This document shows, piece after piece, positions 42,035-50,833 of a stretch of DNA of 64,000 nt (position 1 is its first letter; every line of letters begins with the position of its first letter). A program made the translations under genes and the position numbers. Under the pieces are notes generated by a model. It had not been told where the DNA came from, did not search any database, and worked only from the letters and a program-made list of their open reading frames with translations. Source of the stretch: Sphingobium sp. (GTDB lineage Bacteria > Pseudomonadota > Alphaproteobacteria > Sphingomonadales > Sphingomonadaceae); contig JAGRES010000034.1 in the NCBI GenBank assembly GCA_020446425.1, forward strand, positions 1 to 64,000. Reading direction: 5' to 3'.

Positions 42035-43264
42035 TCAGCCCTCCATCACTTGCTTGCGCTGCTCGATGATGCGCCAGTCGGGTTCAGCGAATACATCCTC
42101 AAACATTTCGCTCACCGGCGGCTTGGACTTACCCAATGTGCCTATAGCCTCGCCTTGCTTGATCGCGGCTTTCACCTCTTCGGCGAGGCTCTCGATTAGC
42201 GCCGTATGACGCCCCTCATCCCATTCGCCCAAAGCGATAAGATGCTGTTTCAACCGCTCGACAGGGTCTCCCAGCGGCCACGCGCTCGCCTCGTCTGCCG
42301 GACGATATTTGGTGGGGTCATCGCTGGTGGAATGTCCCTCGACGCGGTAAGTGAACAACTCGATCAGCGTCGCGCCCATATTGGCGCGGGCACGCTGCGC
42401 CGCCCACTCGGTGGCCGCCCAGACAGCAAGAAAATCATTGCCGTCTACGCGCAGGCTAGGCAGCCCATAAGCAATACCCTTGGCCGCGAAGGTCGTCTCG
42501 TTCGCGCCGGCGATACCGGAGAAGCTGGAAATCGCCCATTGATTATTGGTGACGCACAATATGCAGGGCGCATGATAGACACTGGCGAACGTCAGCGCCT
42601 CGTGGAAGTTGCCCTCAGCCGTCGTACCATCGCCCACATAGGCGATGGCGATCTTGTCATCATTCTTGTAGGCCGACGCCATCGCCCATCCGACCGCATG
42701 ACCATAACGGCTGCCGAGATTGCCAGAGAGCGAATAGAAACCATAGTCCTTGGCCGAAAACAGGATTGGCAGCTGACGCCCCTGCAACGGATCTTTCTCG
42801 TTCGAGAATATGTGATTGGCATAGGCGGCAAGTGGATAATCCCGCGCCATCAGCCATGCGAGCATGCGATAGGTCGGGAAACACATATCGCCTTTGCCCA
42901 GCATCAGCGATTGTGCGACGCCAATCGCCTCCTCGCCCGTTGACTTCATGTAAAAGCTGGTCTTGCCCTGCCTGTGTGCGCGAAAAAAGCGCTCGTCCAC
43001 TGCCCGACTAAGCAGCATGGCCCGCAAACCCTTATGTAGCACCTCAATGGGAATATGCGGGGCCCATGGGCCAACGGCATGCCCTTCATCGTCCAGCACG
43101 CGGATCAACCCATAGGGCAGATCGCGCATATTGGCTTCCTTCTCACGCGTATCCGGGCGGCGTATTTCGCCTGGGGCCGACAGGTGCAGGTCGCCGAAGC
43201 TGGGCGTGTCGCCGGGTCGGCCAAGCGGCTCCGGCACATAAAGATCGAGACGATTGGCGGCCAT
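42035..43264 (-). CDS. bkdA1: Branched-chain 2-oxoacid dehydrogenase E1 subunit alpha
   Basis: A 409-residue alpha subunit with the thiamine-diphosphate motif region YVGDGTTAEGNFHEALTFAS, NNQWAIS, and the regulatory-loop-like RVEGHSTSDDPTKYR. The extended N-terminus (about 60 residues before the core) is typical of bacterial BCKDH alpha chains. The frame opens at 43291, but AGGAAGG lies 9 nt before the ATG at 43264, which I chose. It is the first gene of the bkd operon, divergent from an Lrp-type regulator. No E3 (lipoamide dehydrogenase) gene follows, so E3 is presumably shared from elsewhere. Confidence 0.92.
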   Translation of the reverse strand: MAANRLDLYVPEPLGRPGDTPSFGDLHLSAPGEIRRPDTREKEANMRDLPYGLIRVLDDEGHAVGPWAPHIPIEVLHKGLRAMLLSRAVDERFFRAHRQGKTSFYMKSTGEEAIGVAQSLMLGKGDMCFPTYRMLAWLMARDYPLAAYANHIFSNEKDPLQGRQLPILFSAKDYGFYSLSGNLGSRYGHAVGWAMASAYKNDDKIAIAYVGDGTTAEGNFHEALTFASVYHAPCILCVTNNQWAISSFSGIAGANETTFAAKGIAYGLPSLRVDGNDFLAVWAATEWAAQRARANMGATLIELFTYRVEGHSTSDDPTKYRPADEASAWPLGDPVERLKQHLIALGEWDEGRHTALIESLAEEVKAAIKQGEAIGTLGKSKPPVSEMFEDVFAEPDWRIIEQRKQVMEG

Positions 43265-43387
43265 ATGGAGCATCCTTCCTACATCTCTCATTATAACCTA
43301 TTTCCACGGATTATTTTTGCTTATTAATCTACAAATAATTCAAGATTGAGTATATTGTTCCTGATCTAGTGCTATACAGAGAATATT

Positions 43388-43840
43388 ATGGACGAATTTG
43401 ACCGCAGGATATTACGCGCTTTGCAACGCGATGCATCCATAACCATGTCCGATCTGGCCGAATCAGTCGGTCTGTCTCAGACGCCATGCTGGCGGCGGGT
43501 CAAAGCGCTGGAGGAAAGCGGCGTGATCGAACGGCGTGCCGTCCTGTTATCGCCGGACAAAATGGGTTTTGTGGCCCATGTCATTGCCCATATCCGCCTG
43601 AAGCAGCATGACGAGGAAACGTTGGACGCATTTGAAGAGGCGGTCGGCGATCATCCGGAAATAGTCGCCTGCTTCGTTACCGGCGGCGAATATGACTATA
43701 TCATCCGCATGCTGGTGCGCAGTATCGCGCATTATGAAGAGTTTCTCAAAAAGGTGCTGCTGCACCTTCCAGGCGTCGGCCATGTGAACAGCAATTTCGC
43801 ATTGAAAAAGGTAAAATTGACGACCGACCTGCCGATCTGA
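43388..43840 (+). CDS. Lrp/AsnC-family regulator, probably of the bkd operon
   Basis: A 150-residue Lrp-type protein: HTH at about 1-60 (DEFDRRILRALQRDASI, then SDLAESVGLSQTPCWRRVKALEESGVI) and an RAM ligand domain. In pseudomonads BkdR, an Lrp homologue divergent from bkd, activates the operon with branched-chain amino acids; the layout here is the same. The 123-bp gap to bkdA1 is AT-rich, as Lrp targets are. It has no good Shine-Dalgarno; the ATG is preceded by AGAGAATATT. It ends 8 nt from the convergent carbonic anhydrase gene. Confidence 0.88.
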   Translation: MDEFDRRILRALQRDASITMSDLAESVGLSQTPCWRRVKALEESGVIERRAVLLSPDKMGFVAHVIAHIRLKQHDEETLDAFEEAVGDHPEIVACFVTGGEYDYIIRMLVRSIAHYEEFLKKVLLHLPGVGHVNSNFALKKVKLTTDLPI

Positions 43841-43848
43841 AGGGCGTT

Positions 43849-44379
43849 TCAGCCCACCTGCTTCAGCTCTTTGGAGAATCGCGCCGCCTTGGCCATATAA
43901 TGGTCAGCCGATTGCTTCAGGCCCGCCAATGTGGCTTCGTCCAGCTTGCGTACCGCCTTGGCCGGAACACCGACGATCAGGCTGCCCGGTTCGAACGTCT
44001 TGCCTTCGGTCACCAAAGCGCCTGCACCGACAATGCAGTTTTCGGGGATGACCGCCCTGTTCAGGATCGTTGCTCCCATACCAACCAGACTGTTGTCGCC
44101 TATGGTGCAGCCATGCAGCATGACATGATGTCCGATGGTGCAGCCTTCCCCAACTGTACACGGCACACCTTCGTCGCTGTGCATTACGGTCTGTTCCTGG
44201 ATGTTGCTGCGCGCGCCCACTTTGATCGGCGTATTATCGGCGCGAATGACCACGCCGAACCATATGCTCGCATCCGCCGCCAGATGCACATCGCCTATCA
44301 GGTCCGCCGATGGCGCAACCCATGCTGACCCATCCTCGGGAAGGATCGGCGCTTTGCCGTCAAATTCATAAAGTGGCAT
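43849..44379 (-). CDS. Gamma-carbonic anhydrase family protein
   Basis: A 176-residue left-handed beta-helix protein built of hexapeptide repeats, close to the YrdA/PaaY/gamma-CA group. The metal ligands are His67, His84 and His89 (VMHSDEGVPC, then GHHVMLHG), in the expected spacing. It may hydrate CO2 or act on another small thioester. The start ATG is at 44379. It lies 54 nt downstream of the Crp-family gene on the same strand. The activity of this subfamily is often weak or unproven. Confidence 0.87.
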   Translation of the reverse strand: MPLYEFDGKAPILPEDGSAWVAPSADLIGDVHLAADASIWFGVVIRADNTPIKVGARSNIQEQTVMHSDEGVPCTVGEGCTIGHHVMLHGCTIGDNSLVGMGATILNRAVIPENCIVGAGALVTEGKTFEPGSLIVGVPAKAVRKLDEATLAGLKQSADHYMAKAARFSKELKQVG

Positions 44380-44433
44380 TTATGTGGCCTCAGACTGGAG
44401 TGGGCGATCTCTATACGGCATCCACTGCGGTCA

Positions 44434-45174
44434 TCAACAGCTGTTGGCATCAGCGACGTCGGGATAGATACCCTGCAGAACCGTACCGAAATGATCGGCA
44501 ACCTGCTGATTGCAATCGCAGCTCATCCTGCCAAGCAGTTCACGATCATTTACATGAATATTGCCCCGACCGGTTGAAATGGCGCCAGACTCGCGCATGC
44601 GCCGCATGACGCGGCTGACATAGGTGCGGCCAACGCCCAGAAGCGAAGCGAGCTGGTCCTGCGTCATGGTGACGCTATGCGAGCCTGTGCGGTCTACCGC
44701 CGCCACCAGCCATTTGGCCGCCCGTTGCTCAATAGTATGTGAGGCATTGCATGCAACAGATTGAAATATCTGTGAAACAAGGCAATCCGCATAGCGGCTG
44801 AACATATAGCTCATATGCGGGTTCTGGAGCTTGATTTCCTCCAGGTCAGTGCAGCTGATGCGATAAAATTCGCCGCCATGCATGATGCACGACCGTGCAT
44901 AGGCCGGCAATCGTCCCTTGCTGACTATACCGCCAACGGCCCCTTCCCGCCCCGTGATCGCTGTCTCCACCGCCGAACCGTCTGCCATGACGACATGGAA
45001 TGAGGCGACCGAAGAAAATCGGGGGAAATAGGCATAACGGACATTATCGCCGGGATGATAAAGGACATGACCGGATTCATAATGCATACTGTCAGCCCGC
45101 GTCGCGATAAGGGCGCGCTCATTGGGCCGCAGGGCATCCAATAAATTACTGCCGGTCAATTCTTCTCGCACCAT
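44434..45174 (-). CDS. Crp/Fnr-family transcriptional regulator
   Basis: A 246-residue regulator. The N-terminal cyclic-nucleotide-binding-like barrel (about 20-130) has GHVLYHPGDNVRYAYFPRFS; the C-terminal winged helix has TQDQLASLLGVGRTYVSRVM. It has no FNR-type N-terminal cysteine cluster, but several Cys occur near the C-terminus (SCDCNQ). This subgroup is common in alphaproteobacteria beside light- or stress-linked genes. It is divergent from heme oxygenase and bacteriophytochrome, with TGTGCA repeats in the gap, so it may regulate them. The effector is unknown. Confidence 0.85.
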   Translation of the reverse strand: MVREELTGSNLLDALRPNERALIATRADSMHYESGHVLYHPGDNVRYAYFPRFSSVASFHVVMADGSAVETAITGREGAVGGIVSKGRLPAYARSCIMHGGEFYRISCTDLEEIKLQNPHMSYMFSRYADCLVSQIFQSVACNASHTIEQRAAKWLVAAVDRTGSHSVTMTQDQLASLLGVGRTYVSRVMRRMRESGAISTGRGNIHVNDRELLGRMSCDCNQQVADHFGTVLQGIYPDVADANSC

Positions 45175-45192
45175 ATCGAACTCCTAACCTTG

Positions 45193-45238
45193 TGTGCACT
45201 AGTGCGCTTACCCCGGCCGCTTAATGTGCAAATGTGCA
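45193..45238. promoter_or_regulatory. TGTGCA repeats between the Crp-family gene and the heme oxygenase gene
   Basis: Three TGTGCA copies (45193-45198, 45225-45230, 45233-45238); the last two belong to a direct repeat ATGTGCA-A-ATGTGCA. The perfect 10-bp palindrome GCACTAGTGC is at 45196-45205. TGTG half-sites recall Crp-type operators, but the classical spaced TGTGA-N6-TCACA is not formed. Confidence 0.4.
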
Positions 45239-45408
45239 GTTAACGGGTTTGTTCCCAATCAATCAGAAAACGAGCTGGGCAAATATGATGGCAGGCTTCT
45301 CGGTCTTGTATGTTTTGACGGACAATAAACAGCACATCGCATTTTGGGGCGGTCAGGGCCTGACAGGTGCAATTTCGCCTTTAACACCGGCCTTCCGGTG
45401 GGCAATGG

Positions 45409-46005
45409 TTGGCTGAGATAGTGCAAAATATCGACATTAGGTCGTCCCTGAAGGAAGCGACCGCCGCACTGCACGATCATGTTGACCGGCAATTCTCCCT
45501 GTTCGACGTGCGCACACAAGACGGCTACAGCCGAATCCTGTTGGCGCACCATTCCGCCGCCATCTGGTATCAGCCGCTTTTCTCCGAATTCGTATCGGCC
45601 CATGTGCATGTGCACGCCCCCGATTTTCTGGGGATGCTCTCATATGACATCGCTGCTGCCGGATTACACCCACCGGAACATAGTGATCAGTGGAGAGTAT
45701 CCGCCAATCCCAGCCCTGCCACCATGACCGGGCTATGCTATGCCGTCAGTGGTTCGCGCCTTGGCACAACTGCACTATACCACAAATGGTCGCAGAGCAT
45801 GCCCAGAGCGCACCCTATTCACAGCAGCCACTTTTTCCGTGACCGGGAGGGCCTGCAATTGTGGCGTGATTTTCTGCAATGGAGCGCCACGCTTGATTTC
45901 AGCCGGCAGGAAGTAACCGAGGCAATCAGCGGGGCCGTCGCGACTTTTGAGCTGTTCAGCTCTGCCGCTCTGCGAGCAGAAGCAATCCAGCTGTCAGCAG
46001 ATTAG
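45409..46005 (+). CDS. bphO: Biliverdin-producing heme oxygenase
   Basis: A 198-residue heme oxygenase that opens heme to biliverdin, the chromophore of the phytochrome encoded next. The N-terminal SLKEATAALHDHVDRQFSLF holds the proximal His (His22); the helical layout and length match bacterial BphO/HmuO. The distal-helix region is less typical (NPSPATMTGLCYAVSGSRLG instead of a simple GxxLG run). There is no ATG at the proper place: TTG at 45409, preceded by GGTGGG, or GTG at 45421 must be the start. The phytochrome gene follows after 7 nt, so the two form a bphOP operon. Confidence 0.88.
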   Translation: MAEIVQNIDIRSSLKEATAALHDHVDRQFSLFDVRTQDGYSRILLAHHSAAIWYQPLFSEFVSAHVHVHAPDFLGMLSYDIAAAGLHPPEHSDQWRVSANPSPATMTGLCYAVSGSRLGTTALYHKWSQSMPRAHPIHSSHFFRDREGLQLWRDFLQWSATLDFSRQEVTEAISGAVATFELFSSAALRAEAIQLSAD

Positions 46006-46012
46006 GACATCA

Positions 46013-48562
46013 ATGAACGTTGACCTGACCAATTGTGACCGCGAGCCGATCCATATCATAGGCCGGATCCAGAGCTTTGGCGTACTGCTGGCTTTGTCGC
46101 CGGATTGGATCATTGCGTTCGCATCCCAAAACATATCAAACTGTTGTGAAAGCGATGCCAGTTCCCTGATCGGTTGCCCTGTGCGGGACGTCATAACCGA
46201 CGCTGCCATCCACGCGCTGAGAACCCGCCTGCAATTGCTGTCCACCCCTGAGTCCGTGGAGCGCGTGTTCGCTCTCGACCTGTTCGGCAATGGCCAGCTG
46301 ATGGATGTGGCAGTCCATTTTTCTAGCAAATATATCGTGTTGGAGGCAGAATCCGCGTCAACTGACGCGGCGCACCACTATGTGAATTATGTCCGCCCCA
46401 TGACGGACCGCATCAAGCAGGGCGGCAGCACCCAACAAATGTGCGAGATCGCAGCCCGGCAACTCCGTGCACTTACCGGCTTCGACCGTGTGATGGTCTA
46501 TCGTTTTTCGGACGACGGATCGGGAGAAGTGATAGCGGAAAGCCGCGCGCAGAATATCGACGGGTTCATGGGGCTGCATTTCCCAGCGAGTGACATTCCA
46601 GCCCAGGCGCGCCGTCTCTATACGCAAAACCTGCTGCGCATCATCAGCGATATTGATGCCCCCACATATGAGATCGTGCCTACGACCGACGCCTATGGCG
46701 ACCCGCTCGACCTGACCATGAGCACATTGCGCGCGATATCCCCTATTCATGTCGAATATCTGCGTAACATGGGCGTCCGTGCCTCGATGTCCGTCTCGAT
46801 TATGCGGGATGGCAATTTATGGGGCCTGTTCGCCTGCCATCATTATAAACCCCTGTCCCTCTCTTACCCCGTTCGCACAGCTACAGAACTGTTCGGCGAA
46901 TTGTTCGCCTATATGCTCGATCAGTCGGAAAACAGCCGCAGCCGCGACATGAACCAGTTGGCCGCGCAGTTGCACACCACGTTGATGTCGCGACTGGCCG
47001 AAGGCGGTGATCTGGCGAATGACTTTGAAGTGTTCGGCAATGAAATCCGCAAGGTCATTCCACATGACGGCATTGTCGGATGGATCAACGGGGAATTCAT
47101 GTCGCGTGGCGACGTCCCTGCCCAGAGTGATTTCATGGGACTGGTGCGTTTGCTGAATACTACCGGCACGGGCAGCATATGGTGCACGGATCACATCGCC
47201 GCTTTTTATCCGGCGGGCGAACTATTTGCCGAGAAGTGCGCCGGTTTGCTTGCGTTACCGGTGTCGCGCTCTCCGCGCGATTATATCGTGCTTTTCCGGT
47301 CGGAGATAACGCGGTCGGTGCGCTGGGCGGGAAACCCCGAAAAATCGGTTACGCTGGGCCCCAATGGTGACAGGCTGACACCACGCAAGAGCTTCGAGGA
47401 GTGGAAGCAGGTCGTCAAGGGCCACAGCACCCCATGGACCGACGATCAAAAGCAATGCGCGGAGCATCTGCGTGTCACTTTGCTCGAGGTCGTTCTGAGG
47501 CTGACCGAAAGCGCCAGCCGCGAGCGCGAGGAAGCCGGCAAGCGGCAGGAAATATTGATCGCGGAACTCAACCATCGGGTGCGCAACATATTGAACCTGA
47601 TCCGCAGCCTGATCAACCAAAGCCAGCCGGGGGATCCTGTAGTCAGTGACTATGCTGACCTGCTGGGCAGCAGGATTGAAGCTCTGGCACGCGCCCATGA
47701 CCAGCTTACCAAAAATGACTGGGCTCCCACCCGCTTGCGTGACCTGATCGCGGTGGAGAGCCGTTCCTGGCTGAACGACAGTGACGATCGTCTTGTCATC
47801 ACAGGGGTCGGCGCGATCATACAGCCCCGCGCGCTCACGACCATGGCCTTGGTATTCCATGAACTTATCACCAACAGCTGCAAATACGGCGCCTTGTCCG
47901 TTCCATCCGGGAAGGTGAGCCTGACGTTTGAACGAGAGGAAGATGACGCGCTGAGCATCCAATGGGTAGAAAGCGGCGGCCCTACAGTTAAGCCCCCTTC
48001 ACGCCGCGGATTTGGCTCGACGATTATCGAACGCTCCATACCCTATGAACTCAAGGGAGAGGCCGAAATCGAATATGATCCTGATGGGGTCGTCGCTACA
48101 TTGAAGCTGCCCGCCGATAGTGTTGCGCGCTTTGTAGAGCATGACGATCACGTTCCTGCCACTGCTCCGGTCACAGAAGAGAAGCAGCCCCCTGCAACAT
48201 TCACGCCTCCTGCCAGTGCTCTGGTGGTTGAGGATAATGTCCTCATCAGCATCGAGACGGAGGAATTGCTGTTGAGCTGCGGCGTTAAAACCGTCCATCT
48301 GGCCGCGTCCGTCAAAGAGGCCCTCGCCATATTGGATAGAGCCGAGGTTGATTTCGCTCTGCTCGACGTCAATCTGGGGACTGAAACCAGCGCGCCCGTA
48401 GCCGTCCGTCTGAATGAAATGAATATCCCCTTTATCGTAGCCAGTGGATATGGTGACAGCAAGGCGGAGGACGATGCCTATGCGGGAGCGGAGGTACTCA
48501 CCAAGCCCTATAACAATATCAGCCTGCGTTCGGCGCTGGCGGCCATCCCGAAGCCGGACTGA
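46013..48562 (+). CDS. bphP: Bacteriophytochrome histidine kinase with C-terminal receiver (PAS-GAF-PHY-HWE-REC)
   Basis: 849 residues. The biliverdin-binding Cys8 (TNCDREPIH) precedes a PAS domain; GAF (about 140-310) has DRVMVYRF and FPASDIPAQARRLYTQN; PHY (about 325-500) has the tongue motif PRKSF. An HWE/HisKA_2 kinase follows with phospho-acceptor His521 in ELNHRVRN and FHELITNSCKYGAL; a receiver domain (about 735-849) has acceptor Asp785 in LLDVNLG and TKPY. It senses red/far-red light and phosphorylates itself. Such HWE kinases with a receiver often feed the alphaproteobacterial general stress response. The frame extends back into bphO (45947); the ATG at 46013 puts Cys8 at its usual place. 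Confidence 0.93.
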   Translation: MNVDLTNCDREPIHIIGRIQSFGVLLALSPDWIIAFASQNISNCCESDASSLIGCPVRDVITDAAIHALRTRLQLLSTPESVERVFALDLFGNGQLMDVAVHFSSKYIVLEAESASTDAAHHYVNYVRPMTDRIKQGGSTQQMCEIAARQLRALTGFDRVMVYRFSDDGSGEVIAESRAQNIDGFMGLHFPASDIPAQARRLYTQNLLRIISDIDAPTYEIVPTTDAYGDPLDLTMSTLRAISPIHVEYLRNMGVRASMSVSIMRDGNLWGLFACHHYKPLSLSYPVRTATELFGELFAYMLDQSENSRSRDMNQLAAQLHTTLMSRLAEGGDLANDFEVFGNEIRKVIPHDGIVGWINGEFMSRGDVPAQSDFMGLVRLLNTTGTGSIWCTDHIAAFYPAGELFAEKCAGLLALPVSRSPRDYIVLFRSEITRSVRWAGNPEKSVTLGPNGDRLTPRKSFEEWKQVVKGHSTPWTDDQKQCAEHLRVTLLEVVLRLTESASREREEAGKRQEILIAELNHRVRNILNLIRSLINQSQPGDPVVSDYADLLGSRIEALARAHDQLTKNDWAPTRLRDLIAVESRSWLNDSDDRLVITGVGAIIQPRALTTMALVFHELITNSCKYGALSVPSGKVSLTFEREEDDALSIQWVESGGPTVKPPSRRGFGSTIIERSIPYELKGEAEIEYDPDGVVATLKLPADSVARFVEHDDHVPATAPVTEEKQPPATFTPPASALVVEDNVLISIETEELLLSCGVKTVHLAASVKEALAILDRAEVDFALLDVNLGTETSAPVAVRLNEMNIPFIVASGYGDSKAEDDAYAGAEVLTKPYNNISLRSALAAIPKPD

Positions 48563-48582
48563 CACTTATGGGAATGGGAATT

Positions 48583-48658
<76 letters not shown>

Positions 48659-48734
48659 GAGGCGCTCGCCTATAAGCGAGGCTGCGGAGCATGGCAACGG
48701 CATTTCGACGCCCACACACCGGGCATTCAAAGTT

Positions 48735-50069
48735 TCAGGAAGAGATGCCGACAGTCAGAAAACCCGGCAGCGGCCCGTTCCATGGCCCGTCATCGGAAGT
48801 GCCGTCAATGTCCTTGTGGCGTTTTGGCGCCGTGTCATCCCGGCGGGTATTTTCTTCGCGCCGTGGCCGTGCCTGCCTGTCGCTCTTGCCACGTTCACGC
48901 CTACCGCGTGAAGGGCTTGCCGGAGCCTCTTCGGCCTCACCGGTTTCCTCGGCGGCAGAACCAGCAGCATAATCAATTGAAGTGCCGATCAGCTTCTGGA
49001 TATTGTCTATCGCTTCTGCATCGTCCTTCGTCACGAAGGTATAGGCCGCACCCTTCGCCCCTGCTCGTCCGGTACGGCCGATGCGATGGACATAATCGTC
49101 GGGGTGCCAGGGCGCGTCGAAATTGAACACATGGCTGACGCCCTTGATGTCGAGTCCGCGTGCGGCGACGTCGGATGCCACCAGCAGGTTGATCTCGCCC
49201 GTCTTGAACCGGTCCAGCTCGGCGATACGTGCTGCCTGGTCGATATCGCCATGAATTTCACCCGAGGCAAAGCCGTGACGCTTCAGGCTCTTGTTGAGCT
49301 CACGCACCGTGGTCTTGCGATTGCAGAAGATGATCGCGTTGGTGACATCTTCTGCCTGCAGCAATCCGCGAAGCTTTTCCCGCTTCTTGCGCGTATCGAC
49401 CTTCACCAGCCATTGCGTAATGTTCGACGACGCCGTCGCTGGACGCGCTACCTCAACATATTTCGGATTGGACAGGAACTTGTCGCTCAGCTTCTTGATC
49501 GGCGGCGGCATCGTCGCCGAAAACAACAGGGTCTGGCGCGTGGCGGGCAGCTTGGTGCAGATATTCTCGATATCGGGAATGAAGCCCATATCAAGCATGC
49601 GGTCCGCTTCGTCGATCACCAGCAAACCGCAACCGGTCAGCAATATATTACCGCGCTCGAACAGGTCCATCAGACGCCCCGGCGTCGCGATCAGAACGTC
49701 CACACCTTTTTCCAGCGCCTTGACCTGATCGCCCATGGAAACGCCACCAATCAGCAGCGCCATCGAAAGTTTATGGTGCTTGCCATATTTCTCGAAATTT
49801 TCGGCGACCTGCGCTGCAAGCTCGCGGGTCGGCTCAAGGATCAGCGAACGCGGCATGCGCGCACGCGAACGGCCATGCGCCAATATGTCGATCATCGGCA
49901 GAACGAAGCTGGCGGTCTTGCCCGTTCCGGTCTGGGCTATGCCGATCAGGTCCTTCATCATTAGCACGGGCGGGATCGCCTGCGCCTGAATTGGCGTGGG
50001 CGTGTCATATCCAGCCTCTGTAACGGCTTTCAATAATTCATCGGATAGGCCGAGATCGGCAAAAGTCAT
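48735..50069 (-). CDS. rhlE: DEAD-box RNA helicase, RhlE type
   Basis: A 444-residue RNA helicase. The Q motif (TPIQAQAIP), Walker A AQTGTGKT (45-52), [20 protein letters not shown], and the [10 protein letters not shown] box in the second RecA domain are all present. The C-terminal tail after about residue 375 is charged and disordered ([18 protein letters not shown]), suited to RNA binding. It unwinds short RNA duplexes in ribosome assembly or RNA turnover. The long plus-strand frame over it (49086-49964) is a shadow. The gap to the next gene (50070-50201) holds nothing clear. Confidence 0.94.
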   Translation of the reverse strand: MTFADLGLSDELLKAVTEAGYDTPTPIQAQAIPPVLMMKDLIGIAQTGTGKTASFVLPMIDILAHGRSRARMPRSLILEPTRELAAQVAENFEKYGKHHKLSMALLIGGVSMGDQVKALEKGVDVLIATPGRLMDLFERGNILLTGCGLLVIDEADRMLDMGFIPDIENICTKLPATRQTLLFSATMPPPIKKLSDKFLSNPKYVEVARPATASSNITQWLVKVDTRKKREKLRGLLQAEDVTNAIIFCNRKTTVRELNKSLKRHGFASGEIHGDIDQAARIAELDRFKTGEINLLVASDVAARGLDIKGVSHVFNFDAPWHPDDYVHRIGRTGRAGAKGAAYTFVTKDDAEAIDNIQKLIGTSIDYAAGSAAEETGEAEEAPASPSRGRRERGKSDRQARPRREENTRRDDTAPKRHKDIDGTSDDGPWNGPLPGFLTVGISS

Positions 50070-50201
50070 TCAGTTGTCCGGAATTGAGATGCGGGCAGTT
50101 GCCCCGCCCTGAACTGCCGCGCCATTGCGGAAAAAGTACGTGTTTGTCAAGGAATTCCGGTAAAGACGACGCGTATGAGCGCCCCTTAACGGGAAACAGC
50201 G

Positions 50202-50786
50202 CTATTTCTTTTCCAGCACCAGCTTTTTGAGATCGGTAATCTCGCAGTCCGCCCCGCTGCGCGCCAAAACGCGATCGCGCCCGGCGCACAGCGCGCCATC
50301 GTCGTTGGGGCGGATATAAAAACCGGAATAGAGGTCCTCCGGACCGCACCCTCTGCCCAGCCGGGCACGCAGGCGGCTACGGTCATCCAGCATCAGGTCA
50401 ACGCCTCGGGCGGTCGTAATCGAGGCGGCTCGCAACTGCCTGATCTTGATGCATTTCGGGCCCTTGCGCTCAACCCATTCCATATTTTCGGCAGGACCGG
50501 GCGCTCGCTCCTGCATAGCCGTAGGAGGCGGTGGCGGTGGCGGCCTGTTCATCATTGGCACGCGAATGATGACCCGGCGTTCGATGGTCATTTGCGCAAA
50601 CAACGGATGCCGCTCCCCCGCTTCAGCGGCGGGAAACTCCTGCTCCGTATCAGGCTTGTCGGACACGAGAGAAGCCGCTGGAACAACCCATGTCGCCGAC
50701 ATTGCAAGAAGCGAGAGCGAAATCACCAGAACCCTTTTGATTGTAACAATTTTCGGCCATGACTGGCCTGAGTTGATACAATGCAT
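50202..50786 (-). CDS. Conserved sphingomonad-type hypothetical protein with N-terminal membrane/signal segment
   Basis: About 194 residues. A hydrophobic segment (VLVISLSLLAMSATWVV) suggests a signal peptide or anchor, then a poly-proline run (RPPPPPPPTAMQ at about 80-91) and a compact C-terminal region with three or four Cys (KCIKIRQL, LGRGCGPEDLYSGFYIRP, LCAGRDRV, ADCEIT). I know no function; proteins with this C-terminal pattern are, as far as I recall, typical of Sphingomonadaceae. The start is uncertain: ATG at 50786 has no clear ribosome site, and the frame extends to 50888, overlapping the divergent FAD-enzyme gene. Confidence 0.6.
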   Translation of the reverse strand: MHCINSGQSWPKIVTIKRVLVISLSLLAMSATWVVPAASLVSDKPDTEQEFPAAEAGERHPLFAQMTIERRVIIRVPMMNRPPPPPPPTAMQERAPGPAENMEWVERKGPKCIKIRQLRAASITTARGVDLMLDDRSRLRARLGRGCGPEDLYSGFYIRPNDDGALCAGRDRVLARSGADCEITDLKKLVLEKK

Positions 50787-50833
50787 AATCGGATAAGCTT
50801 GAACAACAGGTGAATTAGGCCAATATCCCGTCC

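Noticed and set aside
49086-49964. A 292-codon plus-strand frame opposite rhlE
   Set aside because: Shadow of a complete DEAD-box helicase gene.
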